Shown: in pieces, positions 1 to 5,764 of the stretch
Position numbering within the stretch: the stretch's first letter is position 1
How the letters are laid out: each line of letters begins with the position of its first letter
NCBI GenBank assembly: GCA_964444065.1
Contig: CAYUFL010000059.1
Coordinates: 1-7,377, forward strand
Origin: JBGMEA01 sp964444065
Lineage (GTDB): Bacteria > Bacillota > Clostridia > Eubacteriales > Anaerofustaceae
Direction: 5' to 3'
DNA length: 7,377 bases
The notes under the pieces: model-generated
The model's input: the letters and a program-made list of their open reading frames with translations, nothing else
What the model was told of the DNA's origin: nothing
Database searches by the model: none
Position numbers and translations under genes: made by a program

Positions 1-788
1 TCAATTGGAACAGATTTTTGCTCCCGTATCAGCAAGCGGTTGACGAGTTGAGTCTGAAATTCGCGTCGCTGAAGAATCAATATCTTGCTATGGGAGAGCA
101 TTCGCCGATCGAAAATATCAACGCCAGGGTAAAAAACCCTGACAGTATATTGGAAAAAGCGAAGAAAAATGGGTTTCCGCTTGATCAGATTGATTTAATG
201 ATCAAAGATATTGCAGGGATTCGGATTGTTACACAGTTCGAGGAAGATATCAATTTGATATTCGGACTTATTAAGTTGCGCAATGACATGAAGATTGTAA
301 CGATCAAAGACTATTTGACACATCCAAAACCGAGCGGTTACAAAAGTATTCATTTAATCGTAGAATATGAAGTCAATACAGTCAACGGTGCAGAAACAAT
401 TTTATGCGAAATTCAGATACGCACCTTGGCAATGGATTTCTGGTCAACGATCGAGCATTCGCTCAATTATAAATATCAGGACGCAATGCCGAGTTCGATC
501 AAAAAAAGACTCATATCGGCAGCCGATGCGATTAATGAAATTGATCGTGAAATGGGAAATATACGCGAAGAAATCACGGAAGCGCAACGTCTGTTCCGAC
601 AGAAATCGCAGATGGTGAATAACATTATTGATCAGATGAATCGATTGAGCAGCTATGGAAGAAAAGATTTGGTGCGTAAGTATTATAAGATTTTTACCGA
701 AATGCGTGAAGCAGACAACACGGTGCAACTCATGCTTCTGCAGAAGGAACTGGAGAAAGAGATCAAACATTTATCAAATAACCATTAA
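1..788 (+). CDS. relQ: RelQ-type small alarmone synthetase, (p)ppGpp synthetase (5' partial)
   Basis: Single-domain cytoplasmic enzyme that transfers pyrophosphate from ATP to GDP or GTP to make (p)ppGpp. Counting from the TTG at 18, visible synthetase motifs are the metal-site Asp64 in KDIAGIRI, the substrate loop HPKPSGYKSIHL (102-113), and EIQIRTLAMDFWSTIEHSLNY (131-151) with catalytic Glu131. No HD hydrolase, TGS or ACT domain is present, so this is not a long Rel/SpoT. The frame stays open to the window edge: codons 3-17 read NWNRF and continue into LLPYQQAVDEL, which matches the QWERFLAPYRQAVEEL-like N-terminus of Bacillus RelQ as I recall it. The TTG at 18 is therefore internal, and only a few residues are missing. 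After the usual end of the family (about residue 195) there is a charged, probably helical extension of about 60 residues. First visible gene of a likely relQ-fba-recU-kinase operon. Confidence 0.93.
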   Translation, partial: NWNRFLLPYQQAVDELSLKFASLKNQYLAMGEHSPIENINARVKNPDSILEKAKKNGFPLDQIDLMIKDIAGIRIVTQFEEDINLIFGLIKLRNDMKIVTIKDYLTHPKPSGYKSIHLIVEYEVNTVNGAETILCEIQIRTLAMDFWSTIEHSLNYKYQDAMPSSIKKRLISAADAINEIDREMGNIREEITEAQRLFRQKSQMVNNIIDQMNRLSSYGRKDLVRKYYKIFTEMREADNTVQLMLLQKELEKEIKHLSNNH

Positions 789-792
789 TTTT

Positions 793-798
793 GGAGGG
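793..798 (+). promoter_or_regulatory. Shine-Dalgarno site of fba
   Basis: GGAGGG lies 4 nt before the ATG at 803. It decides the start: a TTG at 791 is in frame and would add MEGT, but it precedes and would overlap this site, so 803 is preferred. Confidence 0.85.
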
Positions 799-802
799 AA
801 CT

Positions 803-1732
803 ATGGCTATCATATCAAGCAAGGAAATGATGCTCAATGCGTATCGCGACAAATATGCGATCGGAGCATTCAATGTCAACAACATGGAAATCATTCAGGG
901 AATTATGGACGCAGCACTGGAGCAACGTTCGCCTTTGATTCTTCAGGTATCCGCCGGAGCAAGAAAATACGCAAAACCTGCATATTTGATGAAATTGGTG
1001 GAAGCCGCTGTGCTGGACACAGGATTGGATGTCGTGCTCCATCTGGATCATGGTGAAGATTTTGAGGTCTGCAAATCTTGTGTGGATGACGGGTTTTCAT
1101 CCGTCATGATCGATGCAAGTAAATTGCCTTTTGAAGAAAATATCGCACAGACCAAACGCGTGGTGGAATATGCTCATGCCAGAGGCGTAGCTGTAGAAGC
1201 GGAATTGGGTAAACTTGCGGGCGTTGAAGATGATGTGAGCGTTGATGAAAAAGACGCATTGTTTACCAATCCGGAACAGGCAGCAGAATTTGTTCAGCGT
1301 ACCGGTGTTGATTCTCTTGCGATTGCAATCGGAACCAGCCACGGTGCATATAAGTTCAAAGGCGACCCGAAGCTTGATTTTGAGCGCTTGGAAAAAATCA
1401 CAAAACTCATCCCGGGTTTTCCGATTGTGCTTCACGGCGCATCCAGCGTGCCGAAAGAGCTGGTCGCAATCTGCAATCAATACGGCGCGAATATCCCCGG
1501 TGCGCAGGGCGTACCGGAAGAAATGCTTGCGAAGGCGGCGACGATGGGCGTTGCGAAAATCAACATCGATACCGATCTGCGTCTTGCAATGACAGGACAA
1601 ATCCGCAAAGTAATGTTTGAGCAGCCTGATGTGTTTGATCCCCGTGTTTATCTCAAACCGGCCAGAGAAGCGATCAAACAAATTGTTGCACATAAAATGA
1701 AAGATGTTCTTAATTCCAGCAACAGATTATAA
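803..1732 (+). CDS. fba: Class II fructose-1,6-bisphosphate aldolase
   Basis: Zinc-dependent aldolase that reversibly cleaves fructose 1,6-bisphosphate to dihydroxyacetone phosphate and glyceraldehyde 3-phosphate in the glycolysis/gluconeogenesis pathway in the cytoplasm. The 309-residue product is full length for the class IIB (TIM barrel) group. Visible motifs: VVLHLDHGEDF with catalytic Asp82 and zinc ligand His83; the second signature VEAELGKLAGVEDD (131-144); AIGTSHGAYK with His180; VLHGASSVP with His211; and KINIDTDLR (252-260) near the phosphate site. The start is ATG 803, set by GGAGGG at 793-798. It lies 14 nt after relQ and 28 nt before recU, with no terminator on either side, so it is probably co-transcribed with them. 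Tagatose-bisphosphate aldolases (GatY/KbaY) share this fold. Fructose bisphosphate is favoured because the sequence resembles Gram-positive Fba and no tagatose or galactitol genes are nearby, but substrate cannot be proved here. Confidence 0.95.
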   Translation: MAIISSKEMMLNAYRDKYAIGAFNVNNMEIIQGIMDAALEQRSPLILQVSAGARKYAKPAYLMKLVEAAVLDTGLDVVLHLDHGEDFEVCKSCVDDGFSSVMIDASKLPFEENIAQTKRVVEYAHARGVAVEAELGKLAGVEDDVSVDEKDALFTNPEQAAEFVQRTGVDSLAIAIGTSHGAYKFKGDPKLDFERLEKITKLIPGFPIVLHGASSVPKELVAICNQYGANIPGAQGVPEEMLAKAATMGVAKINIDTDLRLAMTGQIRKVMFEQPDVFDPRVYLKPAREAIKQIVAHKMKDVLNSSNRL

Positions 1733-1747
1733 TCCAATGGTGAATTA

Positions 1748-1753
1748 AGAGGG
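1748..1753 (+). promoter_or_regulatory. Shine-Dalgarno site of recU
   Basis: AGAGGG 7 nt before the ATG at 1761. An in-frame TAA at 1746-1748 rules out any more upstream start for recU. Confidence 0.75.
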
Positions 1754-1760
1754 TTTACTC

Positions 1761-2309
1761 ATGGGATATTTCTCCACACGAGGACTCAGAGGGAGCAATC
1801 TCGAAGAATTGATCAACCGAACAAACAGGCAGTATTTTGATGACGAACTTGCAGTCATTCAAAAGCTGCCTACTTCTATTAAGCCGGTCGAACTGGACAG
1901 TGCAAAAGGCGTTATTACACTTGCCTATTTTGATGAAAAAAGTACGGTTGACTACATGGGTAACGTGCAGGGCATTCCGATTTGTTTTGACGCAAAAGAA
2001 ACATCAAAAACAAGTCTGCCGATCGCAAATATACACGAGCATCAAATCCGGTTTATGGAGCGGTTTATCAATCAGGGAGGACTGGCATTTATTCTCGTGA
2101 ATTTTACGGATACCGATCGTTTTTTCCTTTTGCGTTTTGATGTGATCAAACAATATTGGGACGGCGCCAAAGAAGGAAACCGCAAATCAATTCCGTTGAG
2201 TGCCTTCGATGAATCACTTGAAATTTTCCGTCATAAAAGATATTTGGTGCATTACTTAGAAGCAATACAAAGCTACCTGGAAATCACGCAAAAGGAGAAC
2301 ATGGATTGA
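1761..2309 (+). CDS. recU: RecU Holliday junction resolvase
   Basis: Dimeric structure-specific endonuclease that cuts four-way DNA junctions late in recombination and replication-fork repair, the Gram-positive counterpart of RuvC. The 182-residue product shows the PD-(D/E)xK-type core: Asp64 in TVDYMGN, then Asp77 and Lys79 in CFDAKET, corresponding to Asp88, Glu101 and Lys103 of Bacillus subtilis RecU from memory. Other family signatures are the N-terminal RGLRGSNLEELINRTNRQY block, NIHEHQIRFM (90-99), FFLLRFD and GNRKSIPLSAF. The protein begins almost directly at the conserved block and lacks the roughly 30-residue N-terminal tail of the Bacillus protein. An in-frame stop at 1746 shows the tail is not hidden upstream. 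In many Firmicutes recU sits beside a class A penicillin-binding protein gene; here it lies between fba and a kinase gene, which it overlaps by 4 nt. Confidence 0.93.
   Translation: MGYFSTRGLRGSNLEELINRTNRQYFDDELAVIQKLPTSIKPVELDSAKGVITLAYFDEKSTVDYMGNVQGIPICFDAKETSKTSLPIANIHEHQIRFMERFINQGGLAFILVNFTDTDRFFLLRFDVIKQYWDGAKEGNRKSIPLSAFDESLEIFRHKRYLVHYLEAIQSYLEITQKENMD
2291..2297 (+). promoter_or_regulatory. Shine-Dalgarno site for the TTG start at 2306
   Basis: AAAGGAG ends 8 nt before TTG 2306. The nearer ATG at 2301 is in the recU frame and is followed by GAT TGA, the recU stop, so it cannot start the downstream gene. This supports the TTG start and coupled translation across the TTGA overlap. 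Confidence 0.75.
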
Positions 2310-3961
2310 TTGACATACATTTAGAGGGCAAGATATTATCGGTACCCGACGATACGACAATAAAAGAATTGGTTCCTCTTTCATCAAGCAATGAATTGGT
2401 TTGTGGCGCGTACGTGAACAATCTCGTGAAAAGTCTTCAATTTTCGGTCAAAAACGGAGATGTTATCCGCTTGATCGATATTCGGGATGAAGTCGGTATG
2501 CGAATTTATTTCAGCACCCTTTTGTTGATTTTTTCAAAAGCGACGCACAATGTGTTTCCCGACAAAGAGATGTCAATCAGTTATTCGCTCGGCGGCGGTA
2601 TTTATTGTGAATTTAAGAACAGAGAACCAATGACGGTCGAAATAATTGGGATGATCAAAAATGAGATGAATTCAATCATTTCGCGTGAAATTGCCGTAAA
2701 AAAAATAAAAATCCCCTGGCGGGAAGCATATCTATTTATGCGCCACCACAAAGTGAGCAGTGCGACAAATCCGGATCTGATGGTGTACGTGCACGCACAT
2801 GAAATTACACTATACGAAATGGATGAATTTTATGGTTATTATTATTCCAAAATGTTGACAAACTCGAAAGATATTTACTTATTTGATATTGTTACCAATG
2901 AACCGGGTTGCGTGATCATGGCACCGGACAGATCGAATCCCTCGGTAATGAGAACATTTGAGCGACAGTATAATCTGCATCAGGAATTTCAAAAATATGA
3001 AGAATGGTGTGCCCGATTGGATGTTTCGGATGTTGTTTCTCTGAACAGAAAAATCGAAAACGGCAGCATTACGAATCTGATCACGGTCGCAGAAGCACGT
3101 CATGAGGAGTTGATTTCGAGCATGGCGTATGAAATCGCGCGCGAGAAGGATACCAAGAGAATCGTTTTGATCGCGGGACCGTCGTCTTCAGGAAAAACGA
3201 CGACATCAAAACGTTTGCGTACGCACTTGATCGCACGTGGGCTGAATCCGATTGCGATCAGTCTGGACAATTATTTTTTTGATCGAGAACATACACCGAA
3301 AGACGAAAACGGGGAGTATGATTTTGAGAGTATCGATGCCGTAGATATCGAATTGTTCAATCAAAATCTGATTGATCTGATGGATGGAAAAGAAGTGGAA
3401 GTACCGATTTTCGATTTTGTTGAGGGGAAAAGGAAAGAAAACGGACAGAAGCTCAAAGTTGCATTGGGTAATCCGATTATTATCGAGGGCATTCATGGGC
3501 TGAATGATCGTTTGACATGTCATATTCCTAGACAGAATAAGTATAAAATCTACATTAATGATTTGACCCACCTGAATATTGATCCCAACAATCGCATTCC
3601 GACCTCGGATGTTCGCCTGATCCGACGTATCGTACGGGACAGTAAGCAAAGAGGAAACGATGCACTCCGAACCATCTCGATGTGGCAATCCGTCAAGCGC
3701 GGGGAAGAGCGGAATATTTACCCGTTTTCGGGTGAAGCCGACTTTGTGTTTAATTCCTCGCTGTTTTATGAAATGTCAGTACTGAAAAAATACGCGGAAC
3801 CAGCGTTGCAGAAAGTCAGACAAGACAGCACTTATTATGCGGAAGCGCGGAGAATGATTGACTTCCTTTCATTTTTTTTGGAAATTGAAGACGAATCGGC
3901 GATCTATTCCAATTCGATTCTGAGGGAATTTATCGGCGGAAACATATTCGATTCACTCTGA
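2306..3961 (+). CDS. TGS / ThrRS-like / uridine-kinase-like fusion protein (nucleoside kinase family)
   Basis: A 551-residue three-part protein. Residues 1-60 resemble a TGS domain (IHLEGKILSVPDDTTIKELV). Residues about 65-220 resemble the second additional domain of threonyl-tRNA synthetase (FPDKEMSISYSLGGGIYCEF). Residues about 285-530 are a P-loop kinase of the uridine kinase/phosphoribulokinase family, with Walker A GPSSSGKTTT (291-300), the substrate strand AISLDNYFFDRE (317-328) and IIIEGIHGLN (391-400). The C-terminal SILREFIGG is typical of this Firmicutes family. By family, the likely reaction is ATP-dependent phosphorylation of a nucleoside such as uridine or cytidine in the cytoplasm, but family members are poorly characterised, so the substrate is inferred. 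The ThrRS-like part lacks the HxxxH editing histidines: the aligned positions hold Leu74 and Lys78. It starts at TTG 2306, overlapping the recU stop by 4 nt, and is the last gene before the terminator. Confidence 0.85.
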   Translation: MIDIHLEGKILSVPDDTTIKELVPLSSSNELVCGAYVNNLVKSLQFSVKNGDVIRLIDIRDEVGMRIYFSTLLLIFSKATHNVFPDKEMSISYSLGGGIYCEFKNREPMTVEIIGMIKNEMNSIISREIAVKKIKIPWREAYLFMRHHKVSSATNPDLMVYVHAHEITLYEMDEFYGYYYSKMLTNSKDIYLFDIVTNEPGCVIMAPDRSNPSVMRTFERQYNLHQEFQKYEEWCARLDVSDVVSLNRKIENGSITNLITVAEARHEELISSMAYEIAREKDTKRIVLIAGPSSSGKTTTSKRLRTHLIARGLNPIAISLDNYFFDREHTPKDENGEYDFESIDAVDIELFNQNLIDLMDGKEVEVPIFDFVEGKRKENGQKLKVALGNPIIIEGIHGLNDRLTCHIPRQNKYKIYINDLTHLNIDPNNRIPTSDVRLIRRIVRDSKQRGNDALRTISMWQSVKRGEERNIYPFSGEADFVFNSSLFYEMSVLKKYAEPALQKVRQDSTYYAEARRMIDFLSFFLEIEDESAIYSNSILREFIGGNIFDSL

Positions 3962-3969
3962 GGTACAAT

Positions 3970-3999
3970 AAAAGACAGAATCTGTTGATTCTGTCTTTT
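3970..3999. terminator. Bidirectional intrinsic terminator
   Basis: Perfect 13-bp stem, AAAAGACAGAATC (3970-3982) pairing with GATTCTGTCTTTT (3987-3999), with a TGTT loop. Four T residues end the hairpin on each strand. It begins 8 nt after the kinase stop and ends 10 nt before the nifU stop on the other strand, so it is well placed to end both converging operons. Confidence 0.88.
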
Positions 4000-4009
4000 G
4001 CTGTATCTA

Positions 4010-4450
4010 CTATAGTTCACTTTCATGATCGGCATGGCAGGCATCGCAGTCTCCGATACAGCCCACAATCGGAAGCGGATCGATACCTTTGCGTGTATAA
4101 TAATCCGATATCGCGGAACGGATGGCATCTTCCGCCAGGACAGAGCAATGCATCTTTACGGGAGGAAGCCCGTCCAATGCTTCTGCAACCGCTTTGTTTG
4201 TGACTTTCAGTGCTTCTTCTACGGTTTTGCCTTTGATCAGCTCTGTTGCCATGGAGCTTGTTGCAACAGCGGCACCGCAGCCGAATGTTTTAAATTTCAC
4301 ATCTTTGATCACGTCGTCTTCTATTTTCAGATACATTTTCATGATATCTCCGCATTTCGGGTTACCTACCTGACCGATACCGTTCGCGTCAGTCAGTTCA
4401 CCGACATTGCGGGGATTGTTAAAATGATCCATTACTTTTTCACTATACAT
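4010..4450 (-). CDS. nifU: NifU/IscU-type Fe-S cluster assembly scaffold
   Basis: Scaffold on which a nascent Fe-S cluster is built from sulfur delivered by the cysteine desulfurase, then passed to apoproteins. The 146-residue product has the three conserved cluster cysteines: Cys33 in GNPKCGD (with Asp35), Cys58 in TFGCGAA, and Cys102 in MHCSVLAEDAI preceded by His101. It opens with the family-typical MYSEKVMDHFNNPRNVG. It is IscU-like in size and lacks the ferredoxin-like and C-terminal Nfu domains of Azotobacter NifU. A C-terminal tail carries extra Cys131, Cys135, Cys138 and His139 (CIGDCDACH) and ends acidic. ATG 4450 follows the nifS stop with no gap; only a weak GAAAGG lies 10 nt upstream (4461-4466), so translation is probably coupled to nifS. 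Without nif structural genes nearby, a housekeeping Fe-S role is more likely than nitrogen fixation. Confidence 0.94.
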   Translation of the reverse strand: MYSEKVMDHFNNPRNVGELTDANGIGQVGNPKCGDIMKMYLKIEDDVIKDVKFKTFGCGAAVATSSMATELIKGKTVEEALKVTNKAVAEALDGLPPVKMHCSVLAEDAIRSAISDYYTRKGIDPLPIVGCIGDCDACHADHESEL

Positions 4451-5641
4451 TTACTTCACGCCTTTCTTTTCTTGATGGGTTATTTCTTCATATAATGGGG
4501 ACATGTCACGCAGCTGCTGAATCACTTTTTTTGTCATTTCAATGATATAGTCGATATCGTCTTTTGTGTTCTTCTCGCTTAACGTGTAGCGTGTGCTGCC
4601 ATGTGCAATTTCATGCGGCAATCCAATGGCAAGCAATACATGAGAAGGATCAAGCGAACCCGAAGTGCAAGCGCTTCCGCTCGATGCGCAAATTCCGTTT
4701 GCATTCAGTTTCAGCAGGATAGATTCGCCTTCCACGAATTGGAATGAGATGTTGATGTTATTGTCAAGTCTTGTTTCTCTTGATCCGTTCAGTCTGCTGT
4801 AGGGAATTTCGAGAAGTCCGTCGATCAGCGCATCCCGTAGTTGTCGGATTTTTTTTGCATTTTCCTGTCGGTGCTTTGAAGTCATTTCCAAAGCGGTTGC
4901 CATACCGACGATGCCTGCGACATTTTCGGTGCCGGCTCTGCGGTTGTTCTCCTGCGCACCTCCGTCAATCAAGTTTTCGATTTTCGTACCCTTGCGAATA
5001 TACAGTGCACCGACGCCTTTCGGTCCGTAAAATTTATGTGCGGAGACTGACATCATATCTACTTGCAATGCTTTTATATCAATTGCAACATGTCCTGCGG
5101 CCTGTACTGCGTCGGTATGGAACAAGATGCCTTTTTCCCGGGCAATCGTTCCGATCTCGGCAATCGGTTCAATTGTTCCGATTTCGTTGTTTGCATACAT
5201 AACAGAGATCAGAATGGTGGTGTCTTTAATCGCATTTCTTAATTCATCCAAGGAGATTAACCCGTCCTGATTAACTGCCAGATATGTGACTTCAAATCCT
5301 TCCTTTTCAAGAGACTGAAGAGAATAAAGCACCGCATGATGTTCAATCTGCGTTGATATAATATGATTGCCTTTATTGCGATTGGCTCTCACAGCGCCCT
5401 TAATTGCCCAATTGTCTGCTTCTGTACCGGAGGCGGTAAAATAGATTTCCGACTTTTCTGCATTGAATAATGCTGCGACCCGTTCTCTCGCGTCTTCAAT
5501 TGCTGTTTTACTCTGCTGTCCCAAGGAGTAAATACTGGAGGGATTTCCGTACTGCTCCGTCAGATAAGGCATCATGGATGCGAGAACTTCAGGTGCAAGC
5601 GCTGTCGTTGCTGCATTGTCGGCATAAATAAATTTCTTCAT
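4451..5641 (-). CDS. nifS: Cysteine desulfurase (NifS/IscS type)
   Basis: Pyridoxal-phosphate enzyme that converts cysteine to alanine and holds the released sulfur as a persulfide for NifU. The 396-residue product is full length for the group I aminotransferase-fold family. Visible elements: N-terminal YADNAATT; ASGTEADNWAI (70-80) at the cofactor phosphate site; His101 in IEHHAV, which stacks on the cofactor; Asp177 in HTDAVQ; the PLP-binding Lys203 in SVSAHKFYGPKGVG; and the catalytic Cys325 in the long mobile loop SSGSACTSGSLDPSH (320-334) that marks NifS/IscS rather than SufS enzymes. ATG 5641 is preceded by AGGAAGG at 7 nt. It is followed directly by nifU and faces away from two Rrf2-family regulators, the common layout for IscR-controlled Fe-S genes. 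Cysteine desulfurases can also supply sulfur for tRNA thiolation; the partner here points to Fe-S clusters. Confidence 0.96.
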   Translation of the reverse strand: MKKFIYADNAATTALAPEVLASMMPYLTEQYGNPSSIYSLGQQSKTAIEDARERVAALFNAEKSEIYFTASGTEADNWAIKGAVRANRNKGNHIISTQIEHHAVLYSLQSLEKEGFEVTYLAVNQDGLISLDELRNAIKDTTILISVMYANNEIGTIEPIAEIGTIAREKGILFHTDAVQAAGHVAIDIKALQVDMMSVSAHKFYGPKGVGALYIRKGTKIENLIDGGAQENNRRAGTENVAGIVGMATALEMTSKHRQENAKKIRQLRDALIDGLLEIPYSRLNGSRETRLDNNINISFQFVEGESILLKLNANGICASSGSACTSGSLDPSHVLLAIGLPHEIAHGSTRYTLSEKNTKDDIDYIIEMTKKVIQQLRDMSPLYEEITHQEKKGVK

Positions 5642-5648
5642 AGATGTA

Positions 5649-5655
5649 CCTTCCT
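5649..5655 (-). promoter_or_regulatory. Shine-Dalgarno site of nifS
   Basis: On the - strand AGGAAGG lies 7 nt before the ATG at 5641, a near-ideal site that fixes the nifS start. Confidence 0.8.
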
Positions 5656-5668
5656 GTCCGTTTACTTG

Positions 5669-5688
5669 CTTTTATTATATCATAAAAG
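5669..5688. repeat. Inverted repeat across the nifS -10 region
   Basis: CTTTTAT (5669-5675) and ATAAAAG (5682-5688) form a perfect 7-bp inverted repeat with 6 nt between. It encloses the nifS -10 hexamer (5674-5679). It could be an operator or only a by-product of AT-rich promoter sequence. Confidence 0.45.
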
Positions 5689-5701
5689 ATTACTAAGTCA
5701 A
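5674..5701 (-). promoter_or_regulatory. Promoter of nifS-nifU
   Basis: On the - strand, TTGACT (5696-5701) and TATAAT (5674-5679) are separated by 16 nt, close to the vegetative sigma consensus. Transcription would start near 5667, giving a leader of about 25 nt that holds the AGGAAGG site. The -35 hexamer lies between the arms of the 5687-5716 inverted repeat, so a bound regulator could block it. Confidence 0.8.
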
Positions 5702-5716
5702 TAGGAAATGTAATCT
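5687..5716. promoter_or_regulatory. Candidate operator in the nifS / Rrf2 divergent region
   Basis: AGATTAC (5687-5693) and GTAATCT (5710-5716) are a perfect 7-bp inverted repeat with half-site centres 23 bp apart, about two helical turns. The left arm is in the nifS promoter spacer and the right arm directly precedes the -35 of the Rrf2 pair. The geometry suits a dimeric helix-turn-helix regulator acting on both promoters. It is not a clear match to the E. coli IscR type 1 or type 2 site as I know them, so assignment to either local Rrf2 protein is inference from position. Confidence 0.5.
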
Positions 5717-5720
5717 ATTG
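5699..5720. repeat. Nested inverted repeat joining the two -35 elements
   Basis: CAATAG (5699-5704) and CTATTG (5715-5720) are a 6-bp inverted repeat with 10 nt between. Each arm contains the first three bases (TTG) of one -35 hexamer, so both promoters begin with CTATTG. It may be a second operator or simply mirrored promoter sequence. Confidence 0.4.
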
Positions 5721-5746
5721 CATTTTTTTACGCTTTGTTGTATGAT
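5718..5746 (+). promoter_or_regulatory. Promoter of the Rrf2 regulator pair
   Basis: TTGCAT (5718-5723) and TATGAT (5741-5746) are separated by the ideal 17 nt. Transcription would begin near A5753, only about 12 nt before the ATG at 5765 and right at the Shine-Dalgarno site AAGAGG (5753-5758). It lies back to back with the nifS promoter, the two -35 hexamers being 16 bp apart. Confidence 0.65.
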
Positions 5747-5764
5747 AACAATAAGAGGTATGTC

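Noticed and set aside
791..802. In-frame TTG start for fba that would add MEGT
   Set aside because: It overlaps the GGAGGG ribosome site of the ATG at 803, and the family begins with MAII-like residues.
4025..4495. 156-codon + strand open frame opposite nifU
   Set aside because: It lies antisense to a well-supported gene, has no ribosome site, and its translation is rich in Cys, Phe and His without any recognisable domain. Other long open frames opposite or within fba, the kinase, nifS and the Rrf2 genes were dropped for the same reason.
4010..5641. nifS-nifU as evidence of nitrogen fixation
   Set aside because: The NifU is the short IscU-like form, no nitrogenase genes are present, and NifS/NifU pairs serve general Fe-S assembly in many anaerobic Bacillota.
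5735..5764. Upstream TTG start for the IscR-like gene adding ten residues
   Set aside because: It lies within the predicted promoter, has no ribosome site, and the Rrf2 family begins at MKxSTK.
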